DNA of 64,000 bases from Asanoa ishikariensis (GTDB taxonomy: Bacteria; Actinomycetota; Actinomycetes; Mycobacteriales; Micromonosporaceae), in the NCBI RefSeq assembly GCF_900107455.1, contig NZ_FNQB01000001.1, positions 434,001 through 498,000 on the forward strand, read 5' to 3'. Shown piece by piece: positions 19,098 to 28,148 of the stretch. How positions within the stretch are numbered: the stretch's first letter is position 1; each line of letters starts with the position of its first letter. The notes under the pieces are model-generated. The model was not told the origin of the DNA and ran no database searches. It saw only the letters and a program-made list of their open reading frames with translations. A program made the translations under genes and the position numbers.

Positions 19098-21236
19098 GTG
19101 TCGGAGTCCGCGTCACTTGTCTCATTCGTCCGGCACGACCGGGCGATGCGATGGGCTGCGGTCGTAGGCGCCGGGTGGCTGGTCGTCTTCCTCATCCTGC
19201 TGGTGATCGCCCAGGTGCATCCTTCGACCGCCATTGTCGACCTGCCCTACCTCGTGCCGATCGTGGTCGCCGTCGGCCTGGCCGTCTACGCCGCCGTCGT
19301 CACCACCGGCCGCACCCGCATCGCCTGGGCGCTGCTCGCCACCTCCAACACGTTGTGGCTGGTCGGCGAGTTGATCTGGGTCTACTACACCTATGTCGCC
19401 CAACGCGGGCCACCCGACGTGTCCAGCGCCGACTTCTTCTACCTGTCCTCGTACGTGTTCGCGATCCCCGCGATCCTGATCGGCATCGGCAGCACCGGTC
19501 ACCTGCGCCACATCCGCGGGCTGTTGGACGCCGGCCTGCTGGCCCTGGGGCTCGGCACGATCGGCTGGCAGTCGGCGATCGCGCCCTCGCTGCCACACGC
19601 ACCGCGCCTCGCGGACTTCGTGGCTTTCGCGTACCCACTGTTCGGTGTGGCCATCGTCACCCTGCTGGCCGCTGTCGGGCTGGCCGGGCGACATCGCGTG
19701 CCGGCCTGGGCCGTGCTGATCGGCGCGGGCTTCGCGGTGGCCGGCGTGACCGACGCGGTGTACGCGTACACGGTCGCCGCGCAGAACATCGACGGCAACT
19801 GGATCAACATCGGCTGGCAGATCGAGGCTGTGTTGTTCGCCTTGGGCGCGATCGCGGCGATCCGCCGCCCCGAGCCCGAGGTCCGCGAACGCCCGCGGTC
19901 CCGCGACCTGACCGCCGTGCCGCTGGTCATCGCCGCGGTCGCGGCCACGGGCGTGATCCTCGCCGACCGCCTCGACGACGGCCCGGTCACCGGCGGAATG
20001 CTGGCGATCCTGCTCGCCCTGTTCGCCGGGCTGCTGGCCCGGCAGTTGCTGATCATCCGGGACCGCACCCGGCTCGCCACCCAACTCCGCGCCGCACTGC
20101 GCGAACAGGAGCGCCTCGCCATCACCGACGGCCTCACCGGTGTCTACAACCGCCGCTTCTTCCAGGAGATGCTGCGCATAGAGGCGGAACGTGCCGACCG
20201 GTCCGACACTCCGCTCAGCGTCCTCCTGCTCGACCTGGACGAGTTCAAGAAGGTCAACGACGGCTACGGCCACCCCGCCGGAGACGTCGTGCTCGCCCGC
20301 ATCGCCGAACGCATCCGTGGCACGGTCCGGGCCAGCGATGTCGTGGCCCGCTACGGCGGTGAGGAGTTCGGCTGCCTGCTGCCCGGCGTGGGCGAGGAGG
20401 TCGCGATCGAGATCGCCGAGCAGATCCGCCAGTCGATCGGCCGCACCGAGGTCGCCATCGGCCAGGGTCGCAGCGTCCGCCTGTCGGTGTCGTTGGGCGT
20501 GGCGACCGCCGGAACCCGCGGCGCCCGTCCGGTGACAGACCCGGACGGCCTGGTCCACGACGCCGACGCGGCCCTGTACCGGGCGAAGGCCAACGGCCGC
20601 AACCGCGTCGTCGCGGCCGGGATGCTGACCGATCCGGTGGACGCCGACCCCGACCTGCCGATCGGTCTGGTGTGGCTGGCCGACCGCATTGACGCAGCGC
20701 TCAGCCCGCAGGAGCACAGCACCGCGGTGTCCCGCTGGTCGTTGCTGATCGCCGAACGTCTCGGCCTGGACATGGCTGTGTTGCGCCGAGCCGCGGCGGC
20801 CGGGCGGCTGCACGACATCGGCAAGGTCATGGTCGCCGATTCGGTGCTGCGCAAGGCTTTGCCGTTGACGCCAGCCGAGTGGGACGACCTGCGCCGCCAC
20901 CCGGTCGAGAGCGCGCGGCTGCTCACCGACCTCGGCCAACGCCCCGACCTCGCGGCCGTCGTGGCCGCACACCACGAGCGCTTCGACGGTACGGGCTACC
21001 CGCTCGGCCTGTCCGGCGAGGAGATCCCGATCGAGGCGCGGATAGTGGCCGTCACCGACGCCTGGGCGGCGATGCTGGCGGACCGCCCGTACGCGCCGGC
21101 GCTGGCCGCGTTGGAGGCCCGCGCGGAGGTCGAGCGGGGCCGCGGCACCCAGTTCGACCCCGTCGTCGCCGACGCGTTCCTCGACCTCGTCGGCGAGGGC
21201 CTGGTCGGCGACCTGGCCGCCCCCGTGCGGCTATAA
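19098..21236 (+). CDS. Membrane-anchored GGDEF / HD-GYP bifunctional c-di-GMP enzyme
   Basis: 712 residues from the GTG at 19098. An N-terminal block of about 8-10 membrane helices (to about residue 310) is followed by a diguanylate cyclase domain (about 340-505) with intact GGEEF (420-424) and the inhibitory RxxD site (RASD) five residues before it. An HD-GYP phosphodiesterase domain (about 530-690) follows, with HD at 572-573 (LHDIGK) and HHERFDGTGYP at 625-635. Both catalytic sets look complete, so one protein could make and degrade c-di-GMP under control of its membrane domain. An inverted repeat (GGCGTTA/TAACGCC, 19044-19074) precedes the start. The gene stands alone. Confidence 0.9.
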   Translation: MSESASLVSFVRHDRAMRWAAVVGAGWLVVFLILLVIAQVHPSTAIVDLPYLVPIVVAVGLAVYAAVVTTGRTRIAWALLATSNTLWLVGELIWVYYTYVAQRGPPDVSSADFFYLSSYVFAIPAILIGIGSTGHLRHIRGLLDAGLLALGLGTIGWQSAIAPSLPHAPRLADFVAFAYPLFGVAIVTLLAAVGLAGRHRVPAWAVLIGAGFAVAGVTDAVYAYTVAAQNIDGNWINIGWQIEAVLFALGAIAAIRRPEPEVRERPRSRDLTAVPLVIAAVAATGVILADRLDDGPVTGGMLAILLALFAGLLARQLLIIRDRTRLATQLRAALREQERLAITDGLTGVYNRRFFQEMLRIEAERADRSDTPLSVLLLDLDEFKKVNDGYGHPAGDVVLARIAERIRGTVRASDVVARYGGEEFGCLLPGVGEEVAIEIAEQIRQSIGRTEVAIGQGRSVRLSVSLGVATAGTRGARPVTDPDGLVHDADAALYRAKANGRNRVVAAGMLTDPVDADPDLPIGLVWLADRIDAALSPQEHSTAVSRWSLLIAERLGLDMAVLRRAAAAGRLHDIGKVMVADSVLRKALPLTPAEWDDLRRHPVESARLLTDLGQRPDLAAVVAAHHERFDGTGYPLGLSGEEIPIEARIVAVTDAWAAMLADRPYAPALAALEARAEVERGRGTQFDPVVADAFLDLVGEGLVGDLAAPVRL

Positions 21237-21276
21237 GCGGTTGCCCTTAGCGCTTCTGTCGGCGGACGATTTCGGC

Positions 21277-22092
21277 ATGTTGCGCCCAGAGGTGCTCGAT
21301 TACTACCAGCGTGGCGGCGAACATCATCGGCTCACCGCCGGGGCCGGACGGTTGGAGTTCCTGCGCACGTGGGACGTGCTGACCCGGGTGCTGCCGGCCG
21401 CTCCTTCGACGGTGCTCGACGTCGGAGGCGCGACCGGCGTTTATGCCGTTCCGCTGGCTGCTGCCGGCTGCGCGGTGCGGGTCGTCGATCCGGTGCCCGA
21501 GCACGTGGCGCATGCCGCGACGCTGCCGGGAGTGACCGCTGTGCTCGGCGACGCCCGTGCGTTGCCGGCCGCTTCTGGCGCCGCTGACGCGGTGCTGTTG
21601 TTCGGGCCGCTCTATCACCTGCTCTCTCGGACGGACCGGGTGCTGGCGTGGCGCGAGGCCGCCCGGGTGACTCGCCCCGGCGGGGTGGTCGTAGGCGCGA
21701 CGATCAGCCGGTTTGCCTCCTTCTTCGACGGGTTCGTCAACGACCGCTTCGGTGACGCCGCCTTTCGACCGTTGGTCGAGGGAGCTTTGTCGGATGGGAT
21801 GCACCGCCCTTCTTCGCCTGATCGCGGCTGGTTCACCAGTGCCTATTTCCACCATCCTGACGAGCCTGCTGCCGAGGCGGCGGAGGCTGGTCTGGTGGTC
21901 CAGCAGCGGCTGGCCGTGGAAAGTCCGTTGTGGATGGTGGGGTCGCGGTTGGACGAGATCCTGGCCTCGGCCGAGCGGACCGCCTTGCTGTTGGAGATGC
22001 TGCGCCAGGTCGAGGCAGAGCCGACGCTCCTCGGCGCCAGCAGCCATCAGCTCACTGTCGCTGTCGTAGCAGGTGCAGCCGCTTCCTCATGA
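21277..22092 (+). CDS. Class I SAM-dependent methyltransferase
   Basis: 271 residues from the ATG at 21277. Motif I is STVLDVGGATGVYAVPLA, followed by VRVVDPVPEHV and a motif IV-like VLLFGPLYHLL. FGPLYHLL is characteristic of a small-molecule methyltransferase group common in actinobacteria. Substrate unknown. Its 3' end overlaps the convergent kinase gene by 41 bases, so the two transcripts are mutually antisense at their ends. Confidence 0.85.
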   Translation: MLRPEVLDYYQRGGEHHRLTAGAGRLEFLRTWDVLTRVLPAAPSTVLDVGGATGVYAVPLAAAGCAVRVVDPVPEHVAHAATLPGVTAVLGDARALPAASGAADAVLLFGPLYHLLSRTDRVLAWREAARVTRPGGVVVGATISRFASFFDGFVNDRFGDAAFRPLVEGALSDGMHRPSSPDRGWFTSAYFHHPDEPAAEAAEAGLVVQQRLAVESPLWMVGSRLDEILASAERTALLLEMLRQVEAEPTLLGASSHQLTVAVVAGAAASS

Positions 22093-23014
22093 CGGCCGCG
22101 CGGGCGGGGTCGGCGTTGATCAGGAACGGCGGCCAGTCCAGGAGCAGAAGCCTTACCTCGGCGGCGTTGGCGGCCTTGCGTAGGACGTCGTCGTAGGGGA
22201 TGCCGCGCGCTTCGGCGTAGGTGGCCAGCATCGCGGCCCGGGGCGGATCGGCACCGTCGGCCTCGGCGCGCTGCCAAAGCAGAGCAAGATCCTCGGGCCC
22301 GGTGCCGATGCCAACCTCCTGCCAGTCCGCCCACACGAGCTCGCCGCCCATCTTGGCCTTGGCGCCGCTCTCGTCGTTCCCGTTGCTTTCGCTGCTCGGG
22401 TCGCTCGCGTTACTCGTGTCGCTGTTGCCGCTCCGGTCGTTCCCGTTGCTCTTGCCTGTCCCGTCGCTCTTGTCGCTCCGGTTGCTCTTGCCACCCCCGT
22501 CGTTCTTGCCGCTCTCGTCGGTTAGGAGGTTTCCGGCGTGCAGGTCGCCGTGTATCAAGCAGGGTGGTAGCCGCGGCCCGTCGACCGGGGTCGCGAGCTC
22601 GTCTTTCGTCCAGAATGCCCGAGAGGTCGCGTCGGGGCTGCGGGGTGGTGCTGGGCGTCTGAGCCAGGGCTGCTCGCCGATCGCGGTCATGACACGTGGA
22701 TGGTGCAGTTCTCCGAGCTGACGGGCGACCTCGTGCCACCGGCTGGCCGGCCAGTCCTTTGCGGGCGGCACTGGGGTGAGGGCCTCGAGCAGCAGGCAGG
22801 TGTCGTCGGCCGCCACCACGTGTGGCACTCGCACCGGCACGACGTTGCCCGCTCGGTAGAACGCCGCCTCGCGCTCGGTCGCCGTCTTGAGCACGAACTC
22901 GCTGTCGCCCAACCGGATCCGCGCGACGAAGGCTCCGGATGCCGATCCGGCCAGCATCGTGCTTGAGCGCAAGGACCGGGGGTCGTAGCCGAGCCGGTTG
23001 AGGAGGTGTTCCAT
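22052..23014 (-). CDS. APH-family kinase with a low-complexity insertion in its active site
   Basis: 320 residues. Aminoglycoside phosphotransferase / choline-kinase fold. The catalytic loop is CLIHGDLHAGNLL (His155, Asp157, Asn162), and the metal-binding segment is VWADWQEVGIG (Asp230). Between them, where relatives have only a short linker, lie about 56 residues (166-221) made almost wholly of Gly, Ser, Asn, Asp, Lys and Thr. The ATG overlaps the stop of the upstream gene (TGATG), so the two are coupled. Substrate unknown; resistance cannot be inferred. Confidence 0.82.
   Translation of the reverse strand: MEHLLNRLGYDPRSLRSSTMLAGSASGAFVARIRLGDSEFVLKTATEREAAFYRAGNVVPVRVPHVVAADDTCLLLEALTPVPPAKDWPASRWHEVARQLGELHHPRVMTAIGEQPWLRRPAPPRSPDATSRAFWTKDELATPVDGPRLPPCLIHGDLHAGNLLTDESGKNDGGGKSNRSDKSDGTGKSNGNDRSGNSDTSNASDPSSESNGNDESGAKAKMGGELVWADWQEVGIGTGPEDLALLWQRAEADGADPPRAAMLATYAEARGIPYDDVLRKAANAAEVRLLLLDWPPFLINADPARAAVMRKRLHLLRQRQ
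22352..22519 (-). repeat. Low-complexity GSND-coding insertion in the kinase gene
   Basis: About 168 bases built of short related pieces around GTCGCTCTTGTCGCTCCGG and CCGTTGCTC (plus-strand reading), polypyrimidine on the plus strand. It stays in frame and encodes a hydrophilic, Ser/Asn/Asp/Gly-rich loop. Composition differs clearly from the surrounding coding DNA. Confidence 0.8.
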
Positions 23015-23451
23015 CAGCGCCTCACCCCGACCGGCGTTGCGAGCCGGTCACGCGCCAGCCGAGCAAGGTCGCGGGCTAGCTCTCGAATCTCGTCCGGCGG
23101 CGGGGGTCGGCCGCTGATGTTCTGGCTGCTGACGTGCGGGCGTAGTAGCTCCAGCAGCCGGAACGCCTTCGTGCCGGCCTCGTCGTCGCCGAAGGCCTGG
23201 ATGCGCGCGGCGGTGCGCGCCATGGTCACGGTTAGCGGGCGTTCGTGCGGATCCGGAGCGCCGACGATGAACCAGTGCTCGACCCAGGCAGTCCAACTGA
23301 CCAGCTCGACGTAGGCGTCGGCCCGTAGGTCCCAGAGCTTGATCTGCAACTCGCGATCGAGTGTCGCCCGCTGCGCCTTGACGACACCTAGGAACGTGCC
23401 GGCGGCGCCGATGAGCGACCCGATCAATGCCCAGACGGGTGTCCATTGCAT
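23014..23451 (-). CDS. Membrane-anchored hypothetical protein
   Basis: 145 residues. One N-terminal membrane helix (about 5-24, WALIGSLIGAAGTFLGVV) is followed by a helical cytoplasmic part beginning KAQRATLDRELQIKLWDLRA, probably coiled coil. No family recognised. Coupled to the downstream APH-like kinase by a TGATG overlap. It starts 36 bases from the divergent gene at 23487, so promoters are shared. Confidence 0.7.
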   Translation of the reverse strand: MQWTPVWALIGSLIGAAGTFLGVVKAQRATLDRELQIKLWDLRADAYVELVSWTAWVEHWFIVGAPDPHERPLTVTMARTAARIQAFGDDEAGTKAFRLLELLRPHVSSQNISGRPPPPDEIRELARDLARLARDRLATPVGVRR

Positions 23452-23486
23452 GAGGAGATGGTGTCAGCGGGGTACGACATTCTTCG

Positions 23487-24158
23487 ATGCCAGCCGTACT
23501 ACAGTGGCGGATCGTGGATGTTGCCGACGAGCCGATGCCGGTCCGCGCCTGCTGGTTGTCGTGGCTCGCTGTTGCCACCTCGGATCAGGCGGCTCTGGTG
23601 CGCAGGCTCGGTTTGACGGAGGTGCGACCGAGCACCTGGCCCGAGGCCGTGAACCTCGTTGACGAGGTCGCGCACAGCCGTGAGGGCCGCTTCTCCACCG
23701 TCGTCGTCACTCCGGCCTTGAACGGATGGACACTCGTGTTCGGCGCGTGGCTGGGCCTTCCATACCTCGCGCGCATGGATCCGATCACCAAGCTGTGCGA
23801 GGACCTCAGCGCGCGGTACGGCAAGGCTCAGGCATATTTCCACAGCGAGCAGAACGACGGCGAGGCGTGGCTGATCGCCGACCACGGCACCGTCCTGCGG
23901 CGATGGATCAGCGAATTCCCGGAAGCGGCGATGGGCGAGCCATTCGGAATCGAGCGGCGCCTACTCGACGAGTTCGGCATCCCGGGCAAGCCAGAAGATC
24001 TCGACCCGGACGACGACGAGGACCTGGCATCGGAGTGGGCGGCGACCTGGGGTGACTGCTGGGCGACGACCGTCGCGGCCGAGCACAGCCTCGATCCCAC
24101 CACCATCGGGCCGTCGACGGCCTCGGTCGGAACCATCTTGGTCGCCAGTACTCCATGA
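23487..24158 (+). CDS. Conserved hypothetical protein
   Basis: 223 residues, cytoplasmic, no signal or membrane helix. Recognisable segments are NGWTLVFGAWLG, AQAYFHSEQNDGEAWLIADHG and an acidic stretch DLDPDDDEDLA. I recall similar actinobacterial proteins of unknown function, and the fold may resemble small immunity-type proteins; that is speculation. Start uncertain: ATG 23487 is used, with GTGs near 23514 possible. Followed by a bidirectional terminator. Confidence 0.65.
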   Translation: MPAVLQWRIVDVADEPMPVRACWLSWLAVATSDQAALVRRLGLTEVRPSTWPEAVNLVDEVAHSREGRFSTVVVTPALNGWTLVFGAWLGLPYLARMDPITKLCEDLSARYGKAQAYFHSEQNDGEAWLIADHGTVLRRWISEFPEAAMGEPFGIERRLLDEFGIPGKPEDLDPDDDEDLASEWAATWGDCWATTVAAEHSLDPTTIGPSTASVGTILVASTP

Positions 24159-24209
24159 TTTGAACTCGCCCGACGGAACGTGGGCCGGGCACACCGGCGG
24201 CGAGGAGTC

Positions 24210-24252
24210 GGCCAGGGCCCGGGCTGACCTAGCGGTCAGCCGGGCCCTGGCC
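24210..24252. terminator. Bidirectional terminator between convergent genes
   Basis: A near-perfect 19-bp stem with one bulged G (24210-24229 with 24234-24252), capped by a TAGC loop. It serves the plus-strand gene ending at 24158 and the minus-strand permease ending at 24259. Confidence 0.88.
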
Positions 24253-24258
24253 TGCCGG

Positions 24259-26763
24259 CTAGCCGCGCTCGGCGGTCGCCGGGATTTGGCGGCCGCGGAC
24301 GACGGCCCGGATCGGCACCGCGCCGGCGACCAGGCCGAGGGCGAGCACCGTGCCGACCAGGCCGGCATAGCGGAGCGGGTCGACGATCAGGTGCAGGCCG
24401 CCGTCCTGGGCCAGGCCGAAGGCGCCCAGCACGATCGACGTGACCAGCACGCCCCAGAACAGTGCGACCGCGATCGCGATGCCGGCCTCCATGGTGGCCA
24501 TCCGGCGGATCTGGACGACCGTGGCGCCGGTCAGGCGGAGGGTGGCGTACTCGTTGCGGCGGCCGACCGTGGCGATCGCGAAGGTGTTGACCACCGCGAC
24601 GGCGGTGAACACCAGCGCGATGGTGACCATCAGCTCCCAGGCGGCCTTCTGGGTGGACGCGTCGCCGGCCGGCGGGGTGGTCGCGGCCGGCCACGTGGCG
24701 CGGATCCGGTTGGCGACGGCCGGGTCGTCGGTGTGCAGGTAGACGGTGGACACCAGGCCACGCGGGTCGTGCGCGGCGACCAGCGCGGCGGGCAGCACGA
24801 GGTCGCCGAAGCCGCGGGCACGCTCGTACACCGCTGACAGGCGCAGCGTGGTGGGGACGCCGTCGGCCAGCCAGATCTGGACGTCGTCGCCCACCGTCCA
24901 CTGCTGCGCCTTCGTCAGGGTCGCGCTGGCCGCGAAGGTGCCGTCGCCGCTGAGCTCACCGTTGCGCACCACCAGGTCGAGGACCGGCGTGCCGGTCGTG
25001 GCGAGGCCCTGGGCCGGGTAGTCCTCGGGCTTCCCGCCGGTCACCAGGATCGCCCTGGTCGGGATCGTCGTGGCCGAACCCGTGACGCCAGGAGTCGTGG
25101 CCAGGGAGCGTGCCGCGGCGGGCGACAGGCCGGCCGGGTCGCCTACCCGCACGGTCGCCGCGGCGTTGCGGGCGGCGCTTTCCTGTGCCACCACGTTCTC
25201 GCTCAGCTTGCCGCTGAGCAGCATCGTCGCGGTGATGCCGAACAGCAGCACCAGCGGCACCGCGACCGCGGCGACCCGGCGGGCCTGGGCCCGCGAGTTG
25301 CTGCCGGCCAGCCAGGCGGACGCGCCGCCGAGCCGGGCCAGCCGGCCGGCAGCGGCGGTCAACGGGCGGACCAGGACCGGTGCGGCCGCCGCGACCGCGC
25401 AGACCAGCAGCGCACTGGCCACGAAGCTCATGCCGAGACCGAGGTTGCCGCCGAGCGGGACGAAACCGAGCACGCCGACGGCGCCGCCAGCGGTCAGCAC
25501 CGCGATCACGGTACGCAGGACGCCGCCGCCGGCCGGTGCCAGCGCCGACTCGGTCAGCGCCTGCGCCGGTGCGATCCTGGCTGCCCGCCGGGCCGCGACC
25601 CGCGCGGCGACGAAGGTCAGGACCAACCCGCCGACCGCTGCCAGGAGCAGCACCACGGGCGAGAGCACCACGACGAACTGCGCCGGCACCACACCCAGGT
25701 CCCGGAAACGGCCCGCGATCAGGTGCGCGATCAGCATGCCCAGCGGCAGGGCCGGGACCGCCGAGAGCAGCCCCAGCAGCACTGCCTCCACGCCCACCAG
25801 GCGGCGCAACTGGCCGGGCGTAGCGCCGACGGCGCGCAGCAGGGCGAGCTCCCGCAACCGTTGCCGCACCGCCAGGGCAACGGTGCCGACGAGCACGAAC
25901 ACCGCCGCGAACGCGGTGACGCCGAGCAGAATGCCGAAGACCGAGATCGCGCCGATGTAGTCAGGGAGCGCGCCGGGCAGGTCGGCACGCACCCGGTCCA
26001 CACCGGTCCACATCGCCGCGTCGCCGACCAACGGGGCTGCCTCGGCCTCGAAGGCCGCGACATCCGCGGTGCGCACTGCGACGGCGGTCGGCCCGGTTAG
26101 TCCCGACACAGCCGCAACCGCGCCGTCGGACACGAACAGCGCGCCCTGACCCGCCAGGTGCTGCGCGGCGACCCCTGCGACGGTCACCTGGTGTTCGCCG
26201 GTCTTCGTGGTCACGGTCAACGCGTCGCCGACCGACAGGCCCGCCCGGCCGGCCAGATCCGCGTCGACCACCACCGAGTCCCGCTCAGGAGCCGCACCGT
26301 CCCGCAGTGTGAACGGGGCCAGCGCCGCCGACGCCCAGCCGTGCCCGATAACCGGAGCGCCGTCAGCGCCGAGGACCAGGTGACCGTCCACAGTGACCGC
26401 TACTGGGAACGCGGCGTCCGGAACGGCCGCCGCGACCCCTGGCAGCGCGGCGAGCTTCGCTGCCAGGTCGACCGGCAGCACTCCGGCGCCGGTGAGCCGC
26501 TCCGACTTCGTCTTGGTCTTGGTCTTGCCTTCCTTCTTCGACTTGACGCTGGAGGCCTGCACGGAACGTGCGCCGGACACCACGACGTCGGCAGCGGCGA
26601 ACCGGTCGGCGGTCGGCTTCGCGGTCAGCACCGAGAAGAGCAGGGTGCCGCCGGCGGCGAGCAGGGCGATGGCGAGCACGGCGGCGACGAACGTGCCGAC
26701 GTAGACACCCTTGTGCCGACTGAGCGTGCCGACGGCGAGACGCGGGATGGGGCTGCTGATCAT
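24259..26763 (-). CDS. FtsX-type ABC transporter permease
   Basis: 834 residues, ten predicted membrane helices in two FtsX/MacB-type blocks of four (helices around 265-400 and 705-820), plus helix 1 near the N-terminus and a pair in the middle (about 420-500). Two large extracytoplasmic domains lie between. ATAVLA-like FtsX landmarks include LRELALLRAVGATPGQLRRLVG and YATLRLTGATVVQIRRM. Such permeases export peptides or lipids or act as mechanotransducers. A KTKTKSERL-rich lysine patch lies in the first extracytoplasmic loop. The cognate ATPase is divergent at 26961 rather than in the same operon. Confidence 0.9.
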   Translation of the reverse strand: MISSPIPRLAVGTLSRHKGVYVGTFVAAVLAIALLAAGGTLLFSVLTAKPTADRFAAADVVVSGARSVQASSVKSKKEGKTKTKTKSERLTGAGVLPVDLAAKLAALPGVAAAVPDAAFPVAVTVDGHLVLGADGAPVIGHGWASAALAPFTLRDGAAPERDSVVVDADLAGRAGLSVGDALTVTTKTGEHQVTVAGVAAQHLAGQGALFVSDGAVAAVSGLTGPTAVAVRTADVAAFEAEAAPLVGDAAMWTGVDRVRADLPGALPDYIGAISVFGILLGVTAFAAVFVLVGTVALAVRQRLRELALLRAVGATPGQLRRLVGVEAVLLGLLSAVPALPLGMLIAHLIAGRFRDLGVVPAQFVVVLSPVVLLLAAVGGLVLTFVAARVAARRAARIAPAQALTESALAPAGGGVLRTVIAVLTAGGAVGVLGFVPLGGNLGLGMSFVASALLVCAVAAAAPVLVRPLTAAAGRLARLGGASAWLAGSNSRAQARRVAAVAVPLVLLFGITATMLLSGKLSENVVAQESAARNAAATVRVGDPAGLSPAAARSLATTPGVTGSATTIPTRAILVTGGKPEDYPAQGLATTGTPVLDLVVRNGELSGDGTFAASATLTKAQQWTVGDDVQIWLADGVPTTLRLSAVYERARGFGDLVLPAALVAAHDPRGLVSTVYLHTDDPAVANRIRATWPAATTPPAGDASTQKAAWELMVTIALVFTAVAVVNTFAIATVGRRNEYATLRLTGATVVQIRRMATMEAGIAIAVALFWGVLVTSIVLGAFGLAQDGGLHLIVDPLRYAGLVGTVLALGLVAGAVPIRAVVRGRQIPATAERG

Positions 26764-26818
26764 GGGTCAAGCCTGGTCGAGCACGGCCGCCCCCGACACC
26801 CGGCCGTCCGGCGTCTCG

Positions 26819-26840
26819 CTGGTAGGGCCGTCCCTACCAG
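26819..26840. promoter_or_regulatory. Perfect palindrome between divergent ABC genes
   Basis: CTGGTAGGG-CCGT-CCCTACCAG, 9-base perfect arms. It lies 56 bases from the permease start (26763) and 120 from the ATPase start (26961), well placed to control both. The TAGGG-N4-CCCTA form resembles sites of NarL/LuxR-type response regulators near actinobacterial exporters. No regulator gene is adjacent. Confidence 0.7.
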
Positions 26841-26960
26841 TTTGGACACTGACGCCCGGTCCGAACGACGATCGCGGGCCACCGGTAGTGCTGGCCGTAC
26901 CCCAGCTTCGGGGGTCTTTGGGATTCAGCGCCGCGAGGGAAGATCCATAAGGTCATCCAC

Positions 26961-27731
26961 ATGATTTCGATGGATGCCGGTGAGGCGCTGCGCCTCGACT
27001 CTGTTCGCAAGGTCTACGGGACGGCCGACAACCCGGTTACCGCACTCGACGGGGTGTCGTTGCGGCTGCCGACGGGTACGTTCACCGCGATCATGGGCCC
27101 GTCCGGTTCAGGCAAGAGCACGCTGCTCCAGTGCGCCGCCGGCCTGGACCGGCCCACCGAGGGCACCGTGGCGATCGCCGGCCAGCCGATCCCCAAGGGC
27201 AGCGAAGCGGCCGTCACCCGCTTCCGGCGCGACCGGATCGGCTTCGTCTTCCAGCAGTTCAACCTGCTGCCAACACTGACCGCCCTGGAGAACGTCACGC
27301 TGCCGCTACGACTGGCCGGCCGAAAGATCGACAAGAAGCGCTGCGCCGGGCTGCTCGCCCAGGTCGGCCTCGGCGACCGCATGAACCACCGCCCGGCGCA
27401 GCTTTCCGGCGGGCAGCAGCAGCGGGTGGCGATCGCCCGAGCACTGGCCAGCTCGCCGGCGCTGATCTTCGCCGACGAGCCGACCGGCGCACTCGACACC
27501 CGCTCCGCGCGGGACGTGCTGGCGCTGCTCGCCACCGCGGTCCGGGATCACGGCCAGACGGTCGTCATGGTCACCCACGACCCGGCCGCGGCCGCGTACG
27601 CCCACTCGGTCGTCTTCCTGGCCGACGGCCGGATCGTCGGCGAACTGGCCCGGCCCACGGCAGACGCCGTCGCCGAGCAGATGACCCGCCTCACCGACGC
27701 AGCCGCCCGGCACGCCCCGGTGGGGGTGTGA
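26961..27731 (+). CDS. ABC transporter ATP-binding protein (MacB/LolD-like)
   Basis: 256 residues. Walker A GPSGSGKSTLL, Q-loop FVFQQFNLLP, signature LSGGQQQRVAIAR, Walker B LIFADEPTGALD and H-loop VMVTHDPAAAA are intact. This subfamily pairs with FtsX-type permeases, and the only one nearby is the divergent 24259-26763 gene. ATG 26961 is used; an ATG at 26970 is possible. Its 3' end is 32 bases from the convergent lipoprotein gene. Confidence 0.92.
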   Translation: MISMDAGEALRLDSVRKVYGTADNPVTALDGVSLRLPTGTFTAIMGPSGSGKSTLLQCAAGLDRPTEGTVAIAGQPIPKGSEAAVTRFRRDRIGFVFQQFNLLPTLTALENVTLPLRLAGRKIDKKRCAGLLAQVGLGDRMNHRPAQLSGGQQQRVAIARALASSPALIFADEPTGALDTRSARDVLALLATAVRDHGQTVVMVTHDPAAAAYAHSVVFLADGRIVGELARPTADAVAEQMTRLTDAAARHAPVGV

Positions 27732-27763
27732 GCGATGGCTCGGCCAAGGCAAGCTGCGGCCGG

Positions 27764-28144
27764 TTACGGCAGGCAGCGCGCCCCGTCAATGCCGATCGAA
27801 AGCTCGGCCCCCGACTTACTGCGTACGGTGACGGAATTGATGTCGCCGGTGTAGACGACCTTGCCCGCTGCCTCGCAGATCTCCTTGCCGTCGGCTGTGT
27901 TGTCGTGGTCCAGTTCGGTGTCGATAGTGACGTTGGTGCACTGGCCGTTCACCGTGACCTTGCGGATCTTTGAGCTTGCGACGAATTCCCTGACCTTGGT
28001 GGCAGCGTCGCCGCAGTCGGCCGCCGCGGCCGTGTTCTGGTCGGTCGCGGCTTCGGCCGGTGTGGTGGCAGTGTCGGTCGCGGAGCAACCGCACAACACA
28101 GCGGCGCTGGTGAGGAGTGCGAGGATCGCCTGACGAGAAGTCAC
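27764..28144 (-). CDS. Lipoprotein with DUF3060-like domain
   Basis: 126 residues from the GTG at 28144. A signal peptide ends in a lipobox (AVLCGC, lipidated Cys about residue 20), so it is anchored to the outer face of the membrane. The mature part has repeated short strands (VTVNGQCTNVTID, VVYTGDINSVTV) typical of the small DUF3060 beta-fold found in mycobacterial and actinomycete lipoproteins. Function unknown. It lies 4 bases after the methyltransferase gene (stop to start), so it is last of a three-gene minus-strand operon. Confidence 0.8.
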   Translation of the reverse strand: MTSRQAILALLTSAAVLCGCSATDTATTPAEAATDQNTAAAADCGDAATKVREFVASSKIRKVTVNGQCTNVTIDTELDHDNTADGKEICEAAGKVVYTGDINSVTVRSKSGAELSIGIDGARCLP

Positions 28145-28148
28145 TGAC

